Part shown: positions 1-9,405 of the stretch, in pieces
Numbering within the stretch: the stretch's first letter is position 1
Layout of the letters: every line of letters starts with the position of its first letter
Origin: Parundibacterium terreum
GTDB taxonomy: Bacteria; Pseudomonadota; Gammaproteobacteria; Burkholderiales; Burkholderiaceae_D
Assembly (NCBI RefSeq): GCF_014636315.1
Contig: NZ_BMED01000006.1
Location: 186,001 to 250,000 of the forward strand
DNA: 64,000 bases
Direction of reading: 5' to 3'
Notes under the pieces: generated by a model
Told to the model about the DNA's origin: nothing
Databases searched by the model: none
The model's input: only the letters and a program-made list of their open reading frames with translations
Translations under genes and position numbers: made by a program

Positions 1-1589
1 CCAAGCTGGAATCCGACCAGGAGCAGGTATATAACGATCCGGAAAAATTCGCAGTGGCGCTGTCGGACAGCATAGGCAATGGCGACTGGCGCCTGTTTTT
101 CATGTTCCGCGATCGCCTGAAGGCATTGAAGCGGGAAGACGTACAGCGTGTCGCCATCACCTGGCTGAAGTCCAGCAACCGCACCAGCGGCAGCTTCATT
201 CCCGACACGCAGCCGGATCGTGTGCCCGCTCCCGCCAAGGTCAATATCGCGGAACAGGTGAAGACCTTTGTGCCGGGCGTGGCCATCGCGCAGGCTGAAA
301 ATTTCATCGCGACACCGGATAATATAGACCGCCGCACGCAAACCGGCACGCTGCAAAACGGCATGAAGTATGCACTGCTGCCCAAGAGTACCCGCGGCGG
401 CACCGTCGTGATGAGCTTCAATCTGAATATGGGCAATCAGGACAACCTGAAAGGCAAGGCCACTGCGGCCGAACTGGCGGCGGCGATGCTCAGCCGTGGC
501 ACGCAAACCCTGAACCATCAAAAGTTTACCGAGGAACTGGACAGGCTGAAGACCAGGCTGCAGATAGACGGTTCCGCAACTGGCGTCAGCATTACCGTGG
601 AGACGATCAGGGACAATGTGCCGCGCGTGCTGGAACTGTTGCGCGACGCGCTGCGCCAGCCTGCCTTTGACGCGGCGGAATTCGACCAGGTGGTGGATCA
701 GAACCTGGCGCAACTGGAAGAATCGCGCAAGGATCCACAAGCGGTGGCGGTGGATATCGCGCGCAAGCAACTGAATACCTGGCCCGCCGATGATCCACGC
801 TACTACCACAGCACCGACGAGCGTATCGCAGAACTGGAGGCTGCCAAACTGGATGACGCCAAAAATTTCTGGCTGGAGTTTTACGGCACGGCATATGCAG
901 AAGCGGCCATCGTCGGCGATTTTGATGCGCCGCTGGTTGAAGCGGCATTGCAAAGAAATTTCGGCGACTGGCGCGCCAAGCAGTTGTACCAGCGCGTGCC
1001 CAAGCCCTATCAGGAAACCCGGCCGCAAAGCCTGAGTAAATCGACGCCGGATAAAGCGAATGCCTTTTTCTTTGGCACCATGGCCATCCCCGTCAGCGAT
1101 CACAACCCGGACTTTGCCGCACTCAGCCTGGGCAACTACCTGCTGGGCGGCAGCACCAACTCGCGCATCCTGGAACGCATACGCCAGAAAGACGGCGTCA
1201 GCTATGGCGGCGGTTCTTACCTGAATCCATCTTCTGTAGATGAAACTGCCAACTTTGTCGTGGTGGCTATCTTTGCGCCGCAAAACCGCAACAAGCTGGA
1301 AGCCGGCCTGCGCGAAGAAATCGCGCGCGCCTTGCGCGACGGCTTTACTGCAGCCGAGATAGAAGATGCCAAGAAGAGCCTGGCCCAGCAATTTCAGTTG
1401 TCGCGCAGCCAGGACGGCGAGCTGGCGGCACAGATCAGCAGCAATCTGCACTTGGGGCGCACGATGCAGTTCGATGCCGATTTTGAACGCAAGATCATGG
1501 CGCTGACGCCGGACCAGGTCAGGGCGGCGATGAACAGGTATATCAGCTATGCCAAACTGGTCACCGTTACCGCCGGAGATTTCAAATGA
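1..1589 (+). CDS. M16 family zinc peptidase, C-terminal part (5' end outside window)
   Basis: The reading frame is open from the first bases (first whole codon at 3) to TGA at 1587-1589, so the gene starts before the window. About 529 residues are visible. They match the C-terminal half of the complete M16 paralogue at 16104-18941: both share a GDWR segment, an IRQKDG-SYGGGS block and a closing VTAGDFK/FIAGDQS strand. By that comparison roughly 430 N-terminal residues, including the HxxEH zinc motif, are missing. M16 proteins of this two-repeat type are usually exported processing peptidases. The visible half is the catalytically inactive-type repeat, so activity cannot be judged here. Family assignment is firm; substrate is unknown. 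Confidence 0.9.
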   Translation, partial: KLESDQEQVYNDPEKFAVALSDSIGNGDWRLFFMFRDRLKALKREDVQRVAITWLKSSNRTSGSFIPDTQPDRVPAPAKVNIAEQVKTFVPGVAIAQAENFIATPDNIDRRTQTGTLQNGMKYALLPKSTRGGTVVMSFNLNMGNQDNLKGKATAAELAAAMLSRGTQTLNHQKFTEELDRLKTRLQIDGSATGVSITVETIRDNVPRVLELLRDALRQPAFDAAEFDQVVDQNLAQLEESRKDPQAVAVDIARKQLNTWPADDPRYYHSTDERIAELEAAKLDDAKNFWLEFYGTAYAEAAIVGDFDAPLVEAALQRNFGDWRAKQLYQRVPKPYQETRPQSLSKSTPDKANAFFFGTMAIPVSDHNPDFAALSLGNYLLGGSTNSRILERIRQKDGVSYGGGSYLNPSSVDETANFVVVAIFAPQNRNKLEAGLREEIARALRDGFTAAEIEDAKKSLAQQFQLSRSQDGELAAQISSNLHLGRTMQFDADFERKIMALTPDQVRAAMNRYISYAKLVTVTAGDFK

Positions 1590-1783
1590 AGTGATAGCGA
1601 TGCAGCACCCGGCGGCCATCACTTTCCCGTGCGTACGATGGCGTACATACATTCCTCCGCCGCTCGCATAACTTGTTACTGGAGTTACTAGTGTTACTTG
1701 AGCGACAAAATACCGGCTAGTCCGGGCGTTAGCATGATAGCCATGTCGCCCGCGTACAGCGTGCACTACCACAAGGGGGTTGT

Positions 1784-2209
1784 ATGAACTATAAAGTAAT
1801 CGTTTCCGCCATCATGGCAATGTCGATTGGCCTGGGCAATGTTGCCTACGCCCAAAATGACGATCACCGGGATGACCGCGGGCGCGGCAATCAGGGCAAC
1901 GATCGCCGTGGCGATGACCGCCGCGACCACCGTGACGACCATCGCGATGACCGCGGCAATCGTTACGACCAGGGGCGTGTGTATGCGGAAGGCAGCCACA
2001 ATGACCGCTATGAAAACCAGCGCCACCGCTTCCAGAAGGGCGAGCGCCTGCCACCGGAATACCGTGCCAAACAATATGTGGTGGACGACTGGCGCGGCCA
2101 TCACCTGAACGCGCCTCCACGCGGCTACCACTGGGTGCAGTCGGGCGGCGACTATGTGCTGGCGGCGGTCGCAACCGGCCTGATCCTGCAAGTCTTGCTG
2201 AATAACTGA
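1784..2209 (+). CDS. RcnB-family periplasmic protein
   Basis: 141 residues. Residues 1-23 form a signal peptide ending at AYA. Residues 25-60 are a low-complexity Asp/Arg/His stretch built of repeated DDHRDDRG-like units. The C-terminal domain has GHHLNAPPRGYHWVQSGGDY followed by a hydrophobic tail, the signature of the RcnB/CigR family. RcnB in enterobacteria modulates Ni/Co export; here the role is not shown by neighbours. The His/Asp-rich segment could bind metal, which is inference. A GGGGG ribosome-binding sequence lies 6 bases upstream of the ATG. It stands alone, followed by a strong hairpin. Confidence 0.8.
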   Translation: MNYKVIVSAIMAMSIGLGNVAYAQNDDHRDDRGRGNQGNDRRGDDRRDHRDDHRDDRGNRYDQGRVYAEGSHNDRYENQRHRFQKGERLPPEYRAKQYVVDDWRGHHLNAPPRGYHWVQSGGDYVLAAVATGLILQVLLNN

Positions 2210-2222
2210 GGCAAACCTGCTG

Positions 2223-2259
2223 CGGCTGCGCAGCCCGAATAAAACGGGCTGCGCAGCCG
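2223..2259. terminator. perfect 15-bp hairpin between convergent genes
   Basis: Positions 2223-2237 and 2245-2259 are perfect inverted copies around a 7-base AT loop. It lies between the RcnB-like gene and the convergent hyi gene. There is no long T tract on either side, so it may act as a bidirectional transcript end or mRNA stabiliser rather than a classical intrinsic terminator. Confidence 0.6.
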
Positions 2260-2283
2260 ACGTTTACCAAATCAACTACTAAA

Positions 2284-3069
2284 TCAAACTGCGGCGAGCG
2301 CCGCCTTCATCCAGCCCAGGCCCTGCACTGTGCCATTTACGGGCCGATATTCACAACCTATCCAGCCCTCGTAACCCAGCTCATCCAGCAGCTTGAAAAG
2401 ATACGGATAATTGACTTCTCCGCTGTCCGGTTCGTGCCGGTCCGGTACGCCGGCAATCTGAATATGCCCTACGTGCGGCAGATAGCGGCGCAGTTTCACC
2501 GCGATATCGCCTTCCATGATCTGCACATGATAAAAATCCATCTGCACCTGTAGATTGGCAGCGCCGACCTCCTCCCGCACTGCATGCGCCTGCGCCTGCA
2601 GGTTCAGGAAATAGCCGGGCATGTCGCGCGTATTAATCGGTTCTATCAGGCAGCGGATGCCGTATTTCGCGGCTTCGGCACAGGCATGGCGCAAATTTTC
2701 TATATACACATCGTGGCATTGCTGCGGCGCCGCTCCTGCGGGCAGAATGCCGGCCATCACATGCACGCAAGGCGTGCCCAGCACCCGCGCATACTCCAAC
2801 GCCTGCTGCACGCTGTCACGAAATTCCTGCTGCCTGCCGGGATGGCAGGCAATGCCGCGCTCGCCGCCAGCCCAATTGCCGGGCGAGACATTGAACAGCA
2901 CATTCTTCAAGCCGGAGCCCTGCAGTTCGGCGGCAATATCCTGCGCGGCAAACTCATACGGAAATAAAAATTCCACCGCAGCATAGCCAGCCTTGGCGGC
3001 TTCCTGGAAGCGCTGCATGAAAGGAACCTCATTGAACTGCATGGTCAGATTGGCGGCAAATTTTGGCAT
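2284..3069 (-). CDS. hyi: hydroxypyruvate isomerase (Hyi/OtnI family)
   Basis: 261 residues, the usual length for Hyi. The protein is a xylose-isomerase-like TIM barrel. It begins with MPKFAANLTMQFNE, typical of Hyi, and carries IEPINTRDMPGYFL, QMDFYHVQIMEGD and HIQIAGVPDRHEPDSGE, which hold the metal-binding Glu/Asp/His residues of the family. The reaction would be hydroxypyruvate to tartronate semialdehyde, or isomerisation of 2-oxo-tetronate in OtnI relatives. No glyoxylate carboligase or tartronate reductase gene is adjacent, so the pathway is open. It is transcribed alone, divergent from the binding protein at 3377. Confidence 0.85.
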   Translation of the reverse strand: MPKFAANLTMQFNEVPFMQRFQEAAKAGYAAVEFLFPYEFAAQDIAAELQGSGLKNVLFNVSPGNWAGGERGIACHPGRQQEFRDSVQQALEYARVLGTPCVHVMAGILPAGAAPQQCHDVYIENLRHACAEAAKYGIRCLIEPINTRDMPGYFLNLQAQAHAVREEVGAANLQVQMDFYHVQIMEGDIAVKLRRYLPHVGHIQIAGVPDRHEPDSGEVNYPYLFKLLDELGYEGWIGCEYRPVNGTVQGLGWMKAALAAV

Positions 3070-3271
3070 GGCATAGACATTTCAGTATATTTAATTTCAA
3101 TAATATTGCCGGTTCGGCAGCAATTCCGTGCTTTTTAACAAAATTTATGCTTGCGTGGCTGTGCAATTGGGAAATATATTCCTTCTTTTATATTACACTT
3201 AAATCCATTTTAGCCAGATCGCTGTTATAAGCGCTTTGTGTGTATTAATTACCAGCGTTTTATTACCTGCT

Positions 3272-3319
3272 GCATTAAAAGCTGAGTTAAAAGCTGCATT
3301 AAAAGCTGAATTATCAGCT
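3272..3319. repeat. four 12-bp direct repeats
   Basis: Four consecutive 12-base units (3272-3283, 3284-3295, 3296-3307, 3308-3319) share the core TTAAAAGCT; the first and third are identical and the fourth is degenerate (ATTATCAGCT). The 307-bp space between hyi and the downstream binding-protein gene is otherwise AT-rich and without a gene. The repeats stay open in the frame of the downstream gene, but an ATG at 3377 followed by a signal peptide is the better start, so the repeats are probably non-coding. Confidence 0.75.
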
Positions 3320-3376
3320 TTACCACACGCGCGACTTCAAGCACCGTCATACGCACTACCAGCATGCCAGAATTTC

Positions 3377-4168
3377 ATGAGTAAGTACCTTAGCATCCTG
3401 CTCGCAGGCGTCGTCGCATTGTCACTGCAATGGGCTGGCTACAGCCATGCGCAAGACAAAACCATGCGCCTCGCCAGCCTGGAGTGGGGCCCCTATGTGA
3501 GCTCGCATATGCCGGACGGCGGCCTGACCGCGTCGGCTGCGAAAGCCATCGCCAGCGTGGCCGGCTACCAATTGCAGATAGAACATCTGCCGTGGAGCCG
3601 CGCCATGCAGGCCGGCAGCGACGACCCGGGGTATGCCGGTTATTTCCCGGCCTTTTATTTGCCCGAGCGCGAAAAACAATGCTACTTTTCCAGTCCTCTG
3701 GGCAGCAGCACCAATGGCTTTGCGCATTTGAAGAAAACCGCTTTCCACTGGAAAGAACTGAGCGACCTGAAGGATATCAAGATAGGCACGGTGCAAGACT
3801 ATGCCAACGACAGCTATTTTGATGCGCTGGTGAGGCAGGGCGACTTGCATACCGATGTCGCCCCCACCGATATCAGCAATATCCGCAAGCTGCTGGCCGG
3901 CAGGGTGCAGGCCATCGTCATCGACAAGGCCGTGCTGCGCAGCCTGCTGATCAATGAACCATCCCTGCAGCAGGAAAAGGAGCAGATCCTTTTCGACGAG
4001 CATGAGCTGACCAATTTCTCGCTGCATATCTGCTTCCAGCGCAATGCCAAGGGCAAGGCCATGCAGCAGGCCTTCAATACGGCGGTGGCAAAGGTCAAAC
4101 TGAAGCAGATGGAAAACGACTACTACCAGAGCCTGGCCGCAGCGCCACGGCATCAAAGGCTGAAATAA
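3377..4168 (+). CDS. periplasmic substrate-binding protein, SBP_bac_3 type, orphan
   Basis: 263 residues from the ATG at 3377. This start is chosen over an upstream in-frame one because it begins a clean signal peptide (MSKYLSILLAGVVALSLQWAGYSHA). The mature part has LASLEWGPYVS, a typical first strand of the family 3 periplasmic binding fold, and CYFSSPLG, IGTVQDYAND and two-lobe features. No permease or ATPase gene is nearby, so it is not part of a normal ABC operon. It might be a free binding protein, a sensor partner or a remnant; its ligand cannot be predicted. Confidence 0.75.
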   Translation: MSKYLSILLAGVVALSLQWAGYSHAQDKTMRLASLEWGPYVSSHMPDGGLTASAAKAIASVAGYQLQIEHLPWSRAMQAGSDDPGYAGYFPAFYLPEREKQCYFSSPLGSSTNGFAHLKKTAFHWKELSDLKDIKIGTVQDYANDSYFDALVRQGDLHTDVAPTDISNIRKLLAGRVQAIVIDKAVLRSLLINEPSLQQEKEQILFDEHELTNFSLHICFQRNAKGKAMQQAFNTAVAKVKLKQMENDYYQSLAAAPRHQRLK

Positions 4169-4293
4169 GCCGGGCGAGGCTGCGTGGCCCCTGGCTTCAG
4201 CACGCCTGGCTGCATCGATGATCAGCCTGTTTTGCCCCTGATTTACATGCTAAAGTTAGCTTTAAGCCATTTTTTCGTCTAGAAGGAAAAGCC

Positions 4294-4923
4294 ATGCTAG
4301 TCAGTACCCTGCTCCTGTTTTTCGTATCTTCCGTCGCGCTGGCAGTCACTCCCGGCCCTACCATGCTGCTGGCGCTGTCGAACGGCATCAGTTCGGGCAC
4401 GCGGGTGGCGGCATACGGCATTGCCGGTGCCACCCTCGCCAGCGCCTGCCTGATCGCCGCGGTCGCGGTCGGCCTGGGCTCCCTGCTGCTGGCATCGGAA
4501 ACCCTGTTCAACCTACTGCGCGTGCTGGGCGTGATCTACCTGTGCTGGCTGGCCTACAAGCTATGGCGCAGCGAACCCGCCGCGATTGAAACCGGCAATA
4601 TGGATAAGGATACGCCGCATACCAGCCCTAAAAAAGCCTTCCTGCGCTGCGCCACCGTGTCCTTGTCCAATCCCAAGGCCATCTTGTTTTTTTCCGCCTT
4701 CCTGCCGCAATTTGTCGATGCCGGCCAGCCGCTGGCGCTGCAATACTTTATCCTCGGCGCAGTCTTCCTCAGCATAGATGCAATGGTCATGCTGGCCTAT
4801 GCGATGGCGGGCAAGCGCGCCGCCCGCCTGCTGTCTGCGGCAGGACTGAAGATGATCAACCGCGGCTGCGCCGTGGTGATGGCGATGCTGGCACTGGCGC
4901 TGGCCACCTTCCGCCGCGCCTGA
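4294..4923 (+). CDS. LysE/RhtB family amino-acid exporter
   Basis: 209 residues with about six hydrophobic segments. The N-terminal TPGPTMLLALSNG is the LysE/RhtB signature, and LSNPKAILFFSAFLPQF in the second half is the second conserved motif. Such inner-membrane proteins export amino acids or related small molecules. The ATG is preceded by AGAAGGA at a good distance. It lies alone between a binding protein and a thioredoxin, and gives no hint of substrate. Confidence 0.88.
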   Translation: MLVSTLLLFFVSSVALAVTPGPTMLLALSNGISSGTRVAAYGIAGATLASACLIAAVAVGLGSLLLASETLFNLLRVLGVIYLCWLAYKLWRSEPAAIETGNMDKDTPHTSPKKAFLRCATVSLSNPKAILFFSAFLPQFVDAGQPLALQYFILGAVFLSIDAMVMLAYAMAGKRAARLLSAAGLKMINRGCAVVMAMLALALATFRRA

Positions 4924-5034
4924 GTATTTACGCAAACAATAGCAGAATGACAAATTCTGCTATTCTCGACAGCATGCGCTGCGGATGAAAATATATTATC
5001 CTGACAGCCAGTTTTGTTTATTTGAAAGAAAGCC

Positions 5035-5502
5035 ATGAAAAAATTGATCGCCCTCGGCCTGGCTCTGTGCTTCGCCTCCTTTACTTCCGCCAGCTTTGCC
5101 GCCGGTGCCCTGCCGTATGACGAAAAAGCCGATGCCGGCGCGGAACTGAACAAGGCACTGGCCGACGCTACTGCCCAGCACAAGAAAGTACTGGTACTGT
5201 TTGGCGCCAACTGGTGCACCGATTGCCGTGAGCTGGACAAATCCATCCATGGCAAGAGCGCACCCTTGATCGACAGCAAGTTTGTCGTCGTAAAAGTGGA
5301 CGTCGGCCAGTTTGACAAGAACCTACCTATCGCCAATGCCTACGGCAATCCGATCAAGAAGGGTATTCCGGCAGCCGTGGTGCTGACAGCGGACAATAAT
5401 CTGCTGTATGCCACCAAGGCCGGCGAACTGTCCAATGCCCGCAAGATGAGCGAGCAAGGCGTGTACGACTTCTTCAGCCAGGTCATCGCCGCACACCCTT
5501 AA
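5035..5502 (+). CDS. periplasmic thioredoxin-like protein
   Basis: 155 residues. A signal peptide (MKKLIALGLALCFASFTSASFAAG) directs it to the periplasm. Trp60-Cys61-Thr-Asp-Cys64 in LFGANWCTDCREL is the redox-active CXXC of a thioredoxin fold, and GIPAAVVLTADN holds the usual cis-Pro loop. It resembles the thiol-disulfide family members that keep other periplasmic proteins reduced. GAAAG-type ribosome-binding sequence precedes the ATG. Only 21 bp separate it from the histidine kinase, so the two may be co-transcribed. Confidence 0.8.
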   Translation: MKKLIALGLALCFASFTSASFAAGALPYDEKADAGAELNKALADATAQHKKVLVLFGANWCTDCRELDKSIHGKSAPLIDSKFVVVKVDVGQFDKNLPIANAYGNPIKKGIPAAVVLTADNNLLYATKAGELSNARKMSEQGVYDFFSQVIAAHP

Positions 5503-5523
5503 ATCCAAGGCCCTGCTGCAAAC

Positions 5524-8262
5524 ATGCATGCAGGGCAGATTGCTGGTGCCATGTCCAATAGCCCGTCCAGCTTCGCACAGCACCACGTAGCCGCAGCGCT
5601 GCAATTTGCGGGCAATGACAGCCTGCGCTCGGTGCTGGAAGCCATAGGCGACAGCATCTGGGACTGGGATCTGGTCAGCAACGAAGTCTTCTTTTCCCAG
5701 CCGTACAAGCGAATTCTCGGTTACGCCGACGGCGAATTCGGCAACCATCTGAGTGAATGGACCAGGCGCCTGCATCCGGATGACGCGCCGCAAACCCTGG
5801 AAACCACGCGCGCCTATCTGGCAGGCGAAATTCCGGTCTATGACAATGAACATCGCCTGCAGTGCAGCGACGGCAGCTGGAAATGGCTGCGCTCGCGCGG
5901 CGCGCTGGTGGCGTGCACGGCAGAAGGCAAGCCGGCCCGCATGATGGGCCTGGTGACCGATATCACTCCCACCCGACTGCTGCATGAGGAATTGAAAAAG
6001 AGCCATGCGCTGCTGACCACTTTCTCGCAGCAATTACCCGGCATCTTTTATCAGTTTCAACTGGCGCCGGACGGCAGCAGCTTTTTTCCCTACGCCAGCG
6101 TGGGCATCCAGGATATCTACGAAGTCACGCCGGAGCAGGTGAGGCGTGACGCCACGGAAGTGTTCAACAAAATACATCCCGACGATCTGGAAAGCGTACG
6201 CGCCGGCATCATGGAATCGGCCCGCCTGCTGACCCCCTGGCATCACGAATACCGGGTACAGCTAAGCAGCGGAGAACGCTGGCTGATGGGAGATGCAAGG
6301 CCGGAAAAACTGGGCGACGGCAGCGTGCTGTGGCATGGCTTTATCAGCGATATCAGCAAACGCAAGCTGGCCGAGCAAAAGCTCAGCGCGGCAGAACAGC
6401 AAATGCGGCTGGTGCTGAAGGCGTCCAACCAGGGCGTGTACGACTTCAATATACTGACCGGCGAAGCCAGCGCCAGCCCCGAATTTGCCCGCATGCTGGG
6501 CTATGAACCGGAAGAATTTTCCGACTCCAAAAAGTTTTGGCGCGACTTTTGGGAACACCGCATCCACCCTGACGACATACCCGGTTTGAAGAAAGCCTAC
6601 CAGACGCACTTCAGCAATAGCAAAGGGAAGGACTTTCACGCGGAGTTTCGCCAGAAGACCAGGTCTGGTGACTGGAAGTGGATCATGTCGCTGGGCAGCG
6701 TAGTGGAGTGGAACCACGAAGGCCGCGCCGTGCGCATGCTGGGTACCCATATCGATATCACCGAGCGCAAAAAGGCCGAAGAAGAAGCCAGGTCCAGCCA
6801 GGAATTGCTGAACGCCAGCAATAGCCGCTACAAGCAGTTGGCACAGGAACTGGATATCCTGATCTCGAATGCCCCGCTCGGCATCATGTTTGCGACGGAA
6901 GGGGTCATTGTACGTGCCAATAGCGCATTGGCAGAACTCTGCGGCTTCGCCAGCGCGCAGGCGATGATAGGCGTGCAAACCAATTTCCTGTGCCAGGACG
7001 CCGACGACTACAAAGCCTTCAGCGCGCTGGTTGCACCCAAGCTGCTGGCGGATGAGGCGGTGGATGTCGAATGGAAAGTCAAGCGCGTTACCGGTGAAAG
7101 CTTCATCGCCAGGATAGCGGGACGTGCGCTGCCATCTGAAAACTATGTGCGCGGCGCGGTATGGATGATGGAAGATATCACTTTGCAGCACAGCATGCTG
7201 GACGCGCTGACAAGCAGTGAACGCCGCCTGCAAAGACTGATGAATTCCAGCCTGGTCGGCATAGCGCAAGGGGTCGTCACCGGCCACCTGACCGATGTCA
7301 ATCAGGTCTTCTGCCAATTGTCCGGCTACCGCCGGGAGGAATTGATAGGACAAAGCATATTCTGGGAAATGCTGTTTTCCGAGCAGGACCGGCAGACTTG
7401 CCAGCAGGCGTATGAAGAGCTGGTCGCGACCGGCAGCGTGGCGCCGTTTGAACTGATGCTAAGGCATCAGGACGGCCACAAGATACCGATACTGGTCGGC
7501 TTGAACTACCTGGAAAGCTCGCGCAATGAATGGGTTGTGTTTGCGATGGATATCAGCGAAAGGCAGCGCATAGGCCAGTTGAAATCCGAGTTCATCTCTG
7601 TCGTCAGCCATGAACTGCGTACGCCGCTGACATCGATACGCGGCTCGCTGGGGCTGGTCGAAGCCGGCATCGCCGGCGAGCTGCCGCCCAAGGCCAGGCA
7701 CCTGATCCATATCGCACACAATAACAGCGTGCGGCTGATAGGCCTGGTCAACGATATCCTCGATATGGACAAGCTGGTCAGCGGCAAGATGATTTTCAGG
7801 ACGGAGCGGCTGGACCTGGCCCAGTTATTGGAAAATGCGATAGAAGCCAATATGGCCTACGCGTCTTCACTGAAGGTTCATCTACGCTACAGCGAGCATC
7901 CGCCGCGGGCGCTGATCCGGGCCGACAGCGACAGGCTGATGCAGGTGATGGCCAACCTGCTGTCCAATGCCGCCAAATTCTCAGCCGACGGCGATACCGT
8001 CGATATCTGCCTGTGGCAAAACGGCCAGGCCTGCCGGGTGGAAGTGACCGACCACGGGCCGGGCATCCCGGCTAGCTACCGTCCGCATATCTTTGAACCC
8101 TTTACGCAGGCAGACGGCACCAATACCCGCCAGCAGGGCGGCACCGGCCTGGGCCTCAGCATCACCAAGACACTGGTGGAAAAAATGGGCGGCAAGCTGG
8201 GATTTTTAACCGGCGAGGGCAAGGGCACCACTTTCTGGTTTGAATTCGACGCTGCTGAATAA
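5524..8262 (+). CDS. multi-PAS sensor histidine kinase
   Basis: About 912 residues; an ATG at 5551 would give 903. No membrane segment is seen, so it is probably cytosolic. About five PAS/PAC modules follow one another (roughly 30-150, 160-285, 290-420, 445-560, 565-680). The kinase core follows: SEFISVVSHELRTPL with phospho-acceptor His696, N box NLLSNAAKF, G1 TDHGPGIP, F box IFEPFTQAD and G2 GGTGLGLS. There is no receiver domain and no response-regulator gene adjacent, so the partner is elsewhere. PAS number suggests integration of several cytosolic cues; no haem or flavin motif was identified. Confidence 0.9.
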   Translation: MHAGQIAGAMSNSPSSFAQHHVAAALQFAGNDSLRSVLEAIGDSIWDWDLVSNEVFFSQPYKRILGYADGEFGNHLSEWTRRLHPDDAPQTLETTRAYLAGEIPVYDNEHRLQCSDGSWKWLRSRGALVACTAEGKPARMMGLVTDITPTRLLHEELKKSHALLTTFSQQLPGIFYQFQLAPDGSSFFPYASVGIQDIYEVTPEQVRRDATEVFNKIHPDDLESVRAGIMESARLLTPWHHEYRVQLSSGERWLMGDARPEKLGDGSVLWHGFISDISKRKLAEQKLSAAEQQMRLVLKASNQGVYDFNILTGEASASPEFARMLGYEPEEFSDSKKFWRDFWEHRIHPDDIPGLKKAYQTHFSNSKGKDFHAEFRQKTRSGDWKWIMSLGSVVEWNHEGRAVRMLGTHIDITERKKAEEEARSSQELLNASNSRYKQLAQELDILISNAPLGIMFATEGVIVRANSALAELCGFASAQAMIGVQTNFLCQDADDYKAFSALVAPKLLADEAVDVEWKVKRVTGESFIARIAGRALPSENYVRGAVWMMEDITLQHSMLDALTSSERRLQRLMNSSLVGIAQGVVTGHLTDVNQVFCQLSGYRREELIGQSIFWEMLFSEQDRQTCQQAYEELVATGSVAPFELMLRHQDGHKIPILVGLNYLESSRNEWVVFAMDISERQRIGQLKSEFISVVSHELRTPLTSIRGSLGLVEAGIAGELPPKARHLIHIAHNNSVRLIGLVNDILDMDKLVSGKMIFRTERLDLAQLLENAIEANMAYASSLKVHLRYSEHPPRALIRADSDRLMQVMANLLSNAAKFSADGDTVDICLWQNGQACRVEVTDHGPGIPASYRPHIFEPFTQADGTNTRQQGGTGLGLSITKTLVEKMGGKLGFLTGEGKGTTFWFEFDAAE

Positions 8263-8276
8263 AGTGCCGCGCTCCC

Positions 8277-9359
8277 TTATTGCTGCAGCATGCCTTGCGC
8301 ATGCACCAGCCGGAAATCGGTCGGCGTCAGCATGGTCCAGCGTTTGAAGGCACGCCGGAAGCTGCGTGCATCCGAATAACCGAGCCGCTCGGCCACGTCT
8401 TCGGTCGTCACCCCGGCCAGCAGCAGGCGCTTGGCGCGTTCTATCCTGACCGATTCGGTAATATGGAAATACGAAGTTCCTTCCCTGGCCAGCAGGCGGT
8501 GCAACGAACGCGGGCTGATGCCCAGCGCCGACGCCATATCCTGCACGCTATGAAATTCGCATTGCATGGAAACCAGCTTGCGTACCAGGCTTTGCTTGCC
8601 GACTACGCCCATTTCATTCAGTTCGCTGTCGCAGGCCTGGCGCGACAGCATCTCGGCATTTTCGTATTGCGACATCAAGGGAGTATCCAGCGTTGGCGAA
8701 GCAAAGATCAGCCTGCTGGAATCCGCCCCGCAACTCACCTTGCAACCGAAAAAATCTTCCAGCACGCTGCGGCTGGCCTGCAGATTGCCGCGCAATTCGA
8801 CTCCCGCGAGCTGGGTAGCCGCACACGGCAACTGGCGCATCGCGCTGACAGCGGTCGCCAGGTGGTCTGCATCCAGGAATTCCTGGATTTCCGCATCATC
8901 GAACAAGGCATGCGAAGCCAGCACCGCATTCTTGCCCACGATCTCCAGTTCCAGTTGCAGCATGGAACCCGCCACCAGCTGGTAGTGCAGGCCAAACTTG
9001 ACGGCCTGGCCCAAGCTAGGCTGCGCCAGCATGCCCAGGCCCATCGCCCCCAGGTTTTTCAGCGTCTTGCGGCTGCCGGACAAGACCCCAAGATCGGCGC
9101 CGCCGCGCTGCCTGGCCTGCAACAGGCTCTCGCGCGCCTGCAGATAATTGATGCGGCGGTCCGAACGCGGCAAACCGGCGTCGCTCAGGTCAAAAGCCGG
9201 GAACATGTCGCGCAATTGCCAGCGCTGCTCAACGCCGATTTCAAACAAGCCGGCAAACGGATGCGCGGGGAAGATCGCATCCTTGACAGACAGTACCGGC
9301 GAATCGGCTACAAGCCCAGGGGTTGGCTCGGCGATCGGCTCTGATTTGGCAACAAACAT
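8277..9359 (-). CDS. AraC-family transcriptional regulator
   Basis: 360 residues from the ATG at 9359; a TTG at 9395 would add 12. The N-terminal two thirds match the arabinose-binding-like domain of OruR-type regulators. The C-terminal 100 residues hold two helix-turn-helix motifs (MASALGISPRSLHRLLAREG and TTEDVAERLGYSDARSFRRAFKRW). It is divergent from the GMC dehydrogenase and alkylsulfatase genes, so it is the natural candidate for their activator. It ends 15 bp from the convergent histidine kinase. Effector is not predictable. Confidence 0.88.
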   Translation of the reverse strand: MFVAKSEPIAEPTPGLVADSPVLSVKDAIFPAHPFAGLFEIGVEQRWQLRDMFPAFDLSDAGLPRSDRRINYLQARESLLQARQRGGADLGVLSGSRKTLKNLGAMGLGMLAQPSLGQAVKFGLHYQLVAGSMLQLELEIVGKNAVLASHALFDDAEIQEFLDADHLATAVSAMRQLPCAATQLAGVELRGNLQASRSVLEDFFGCKVSCGADSSRLIFASPTLDTPLMSQYENAEMLSRQACDSELNEMGVVGKQSLVRKLVSMQCEFHSVQDMASALGISPRSLHRLLAREGTSYFHITESVRIERAKRLLLAGVTTEDVAERLGYSDARSFRRAFKRWTMLTPTDFRLVHAQGMLQQ

Positions 9360-9405
9360 GGCAGCGAATGTCCTTACGCTAGGGAAGTTCTGCAACTAAG
9401 ATAGG

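Noticed and set aside
2223..2259. Classical rho-independent terminator for hyi
   Set aside because: The stem is perfect, but no T run follows in either direction, so only a weaker role is assigned.
3272..3319. CRISPR-like array
   Set aside because: Units are 12 bp with no spacers and no cas genes nearby.
3236..3376. N-terminal extension of the first binding protein through the 12-bp repeats
   Set aside because: The ATG at 3377 starts a textbook signal peptide; the extension would place it internally.
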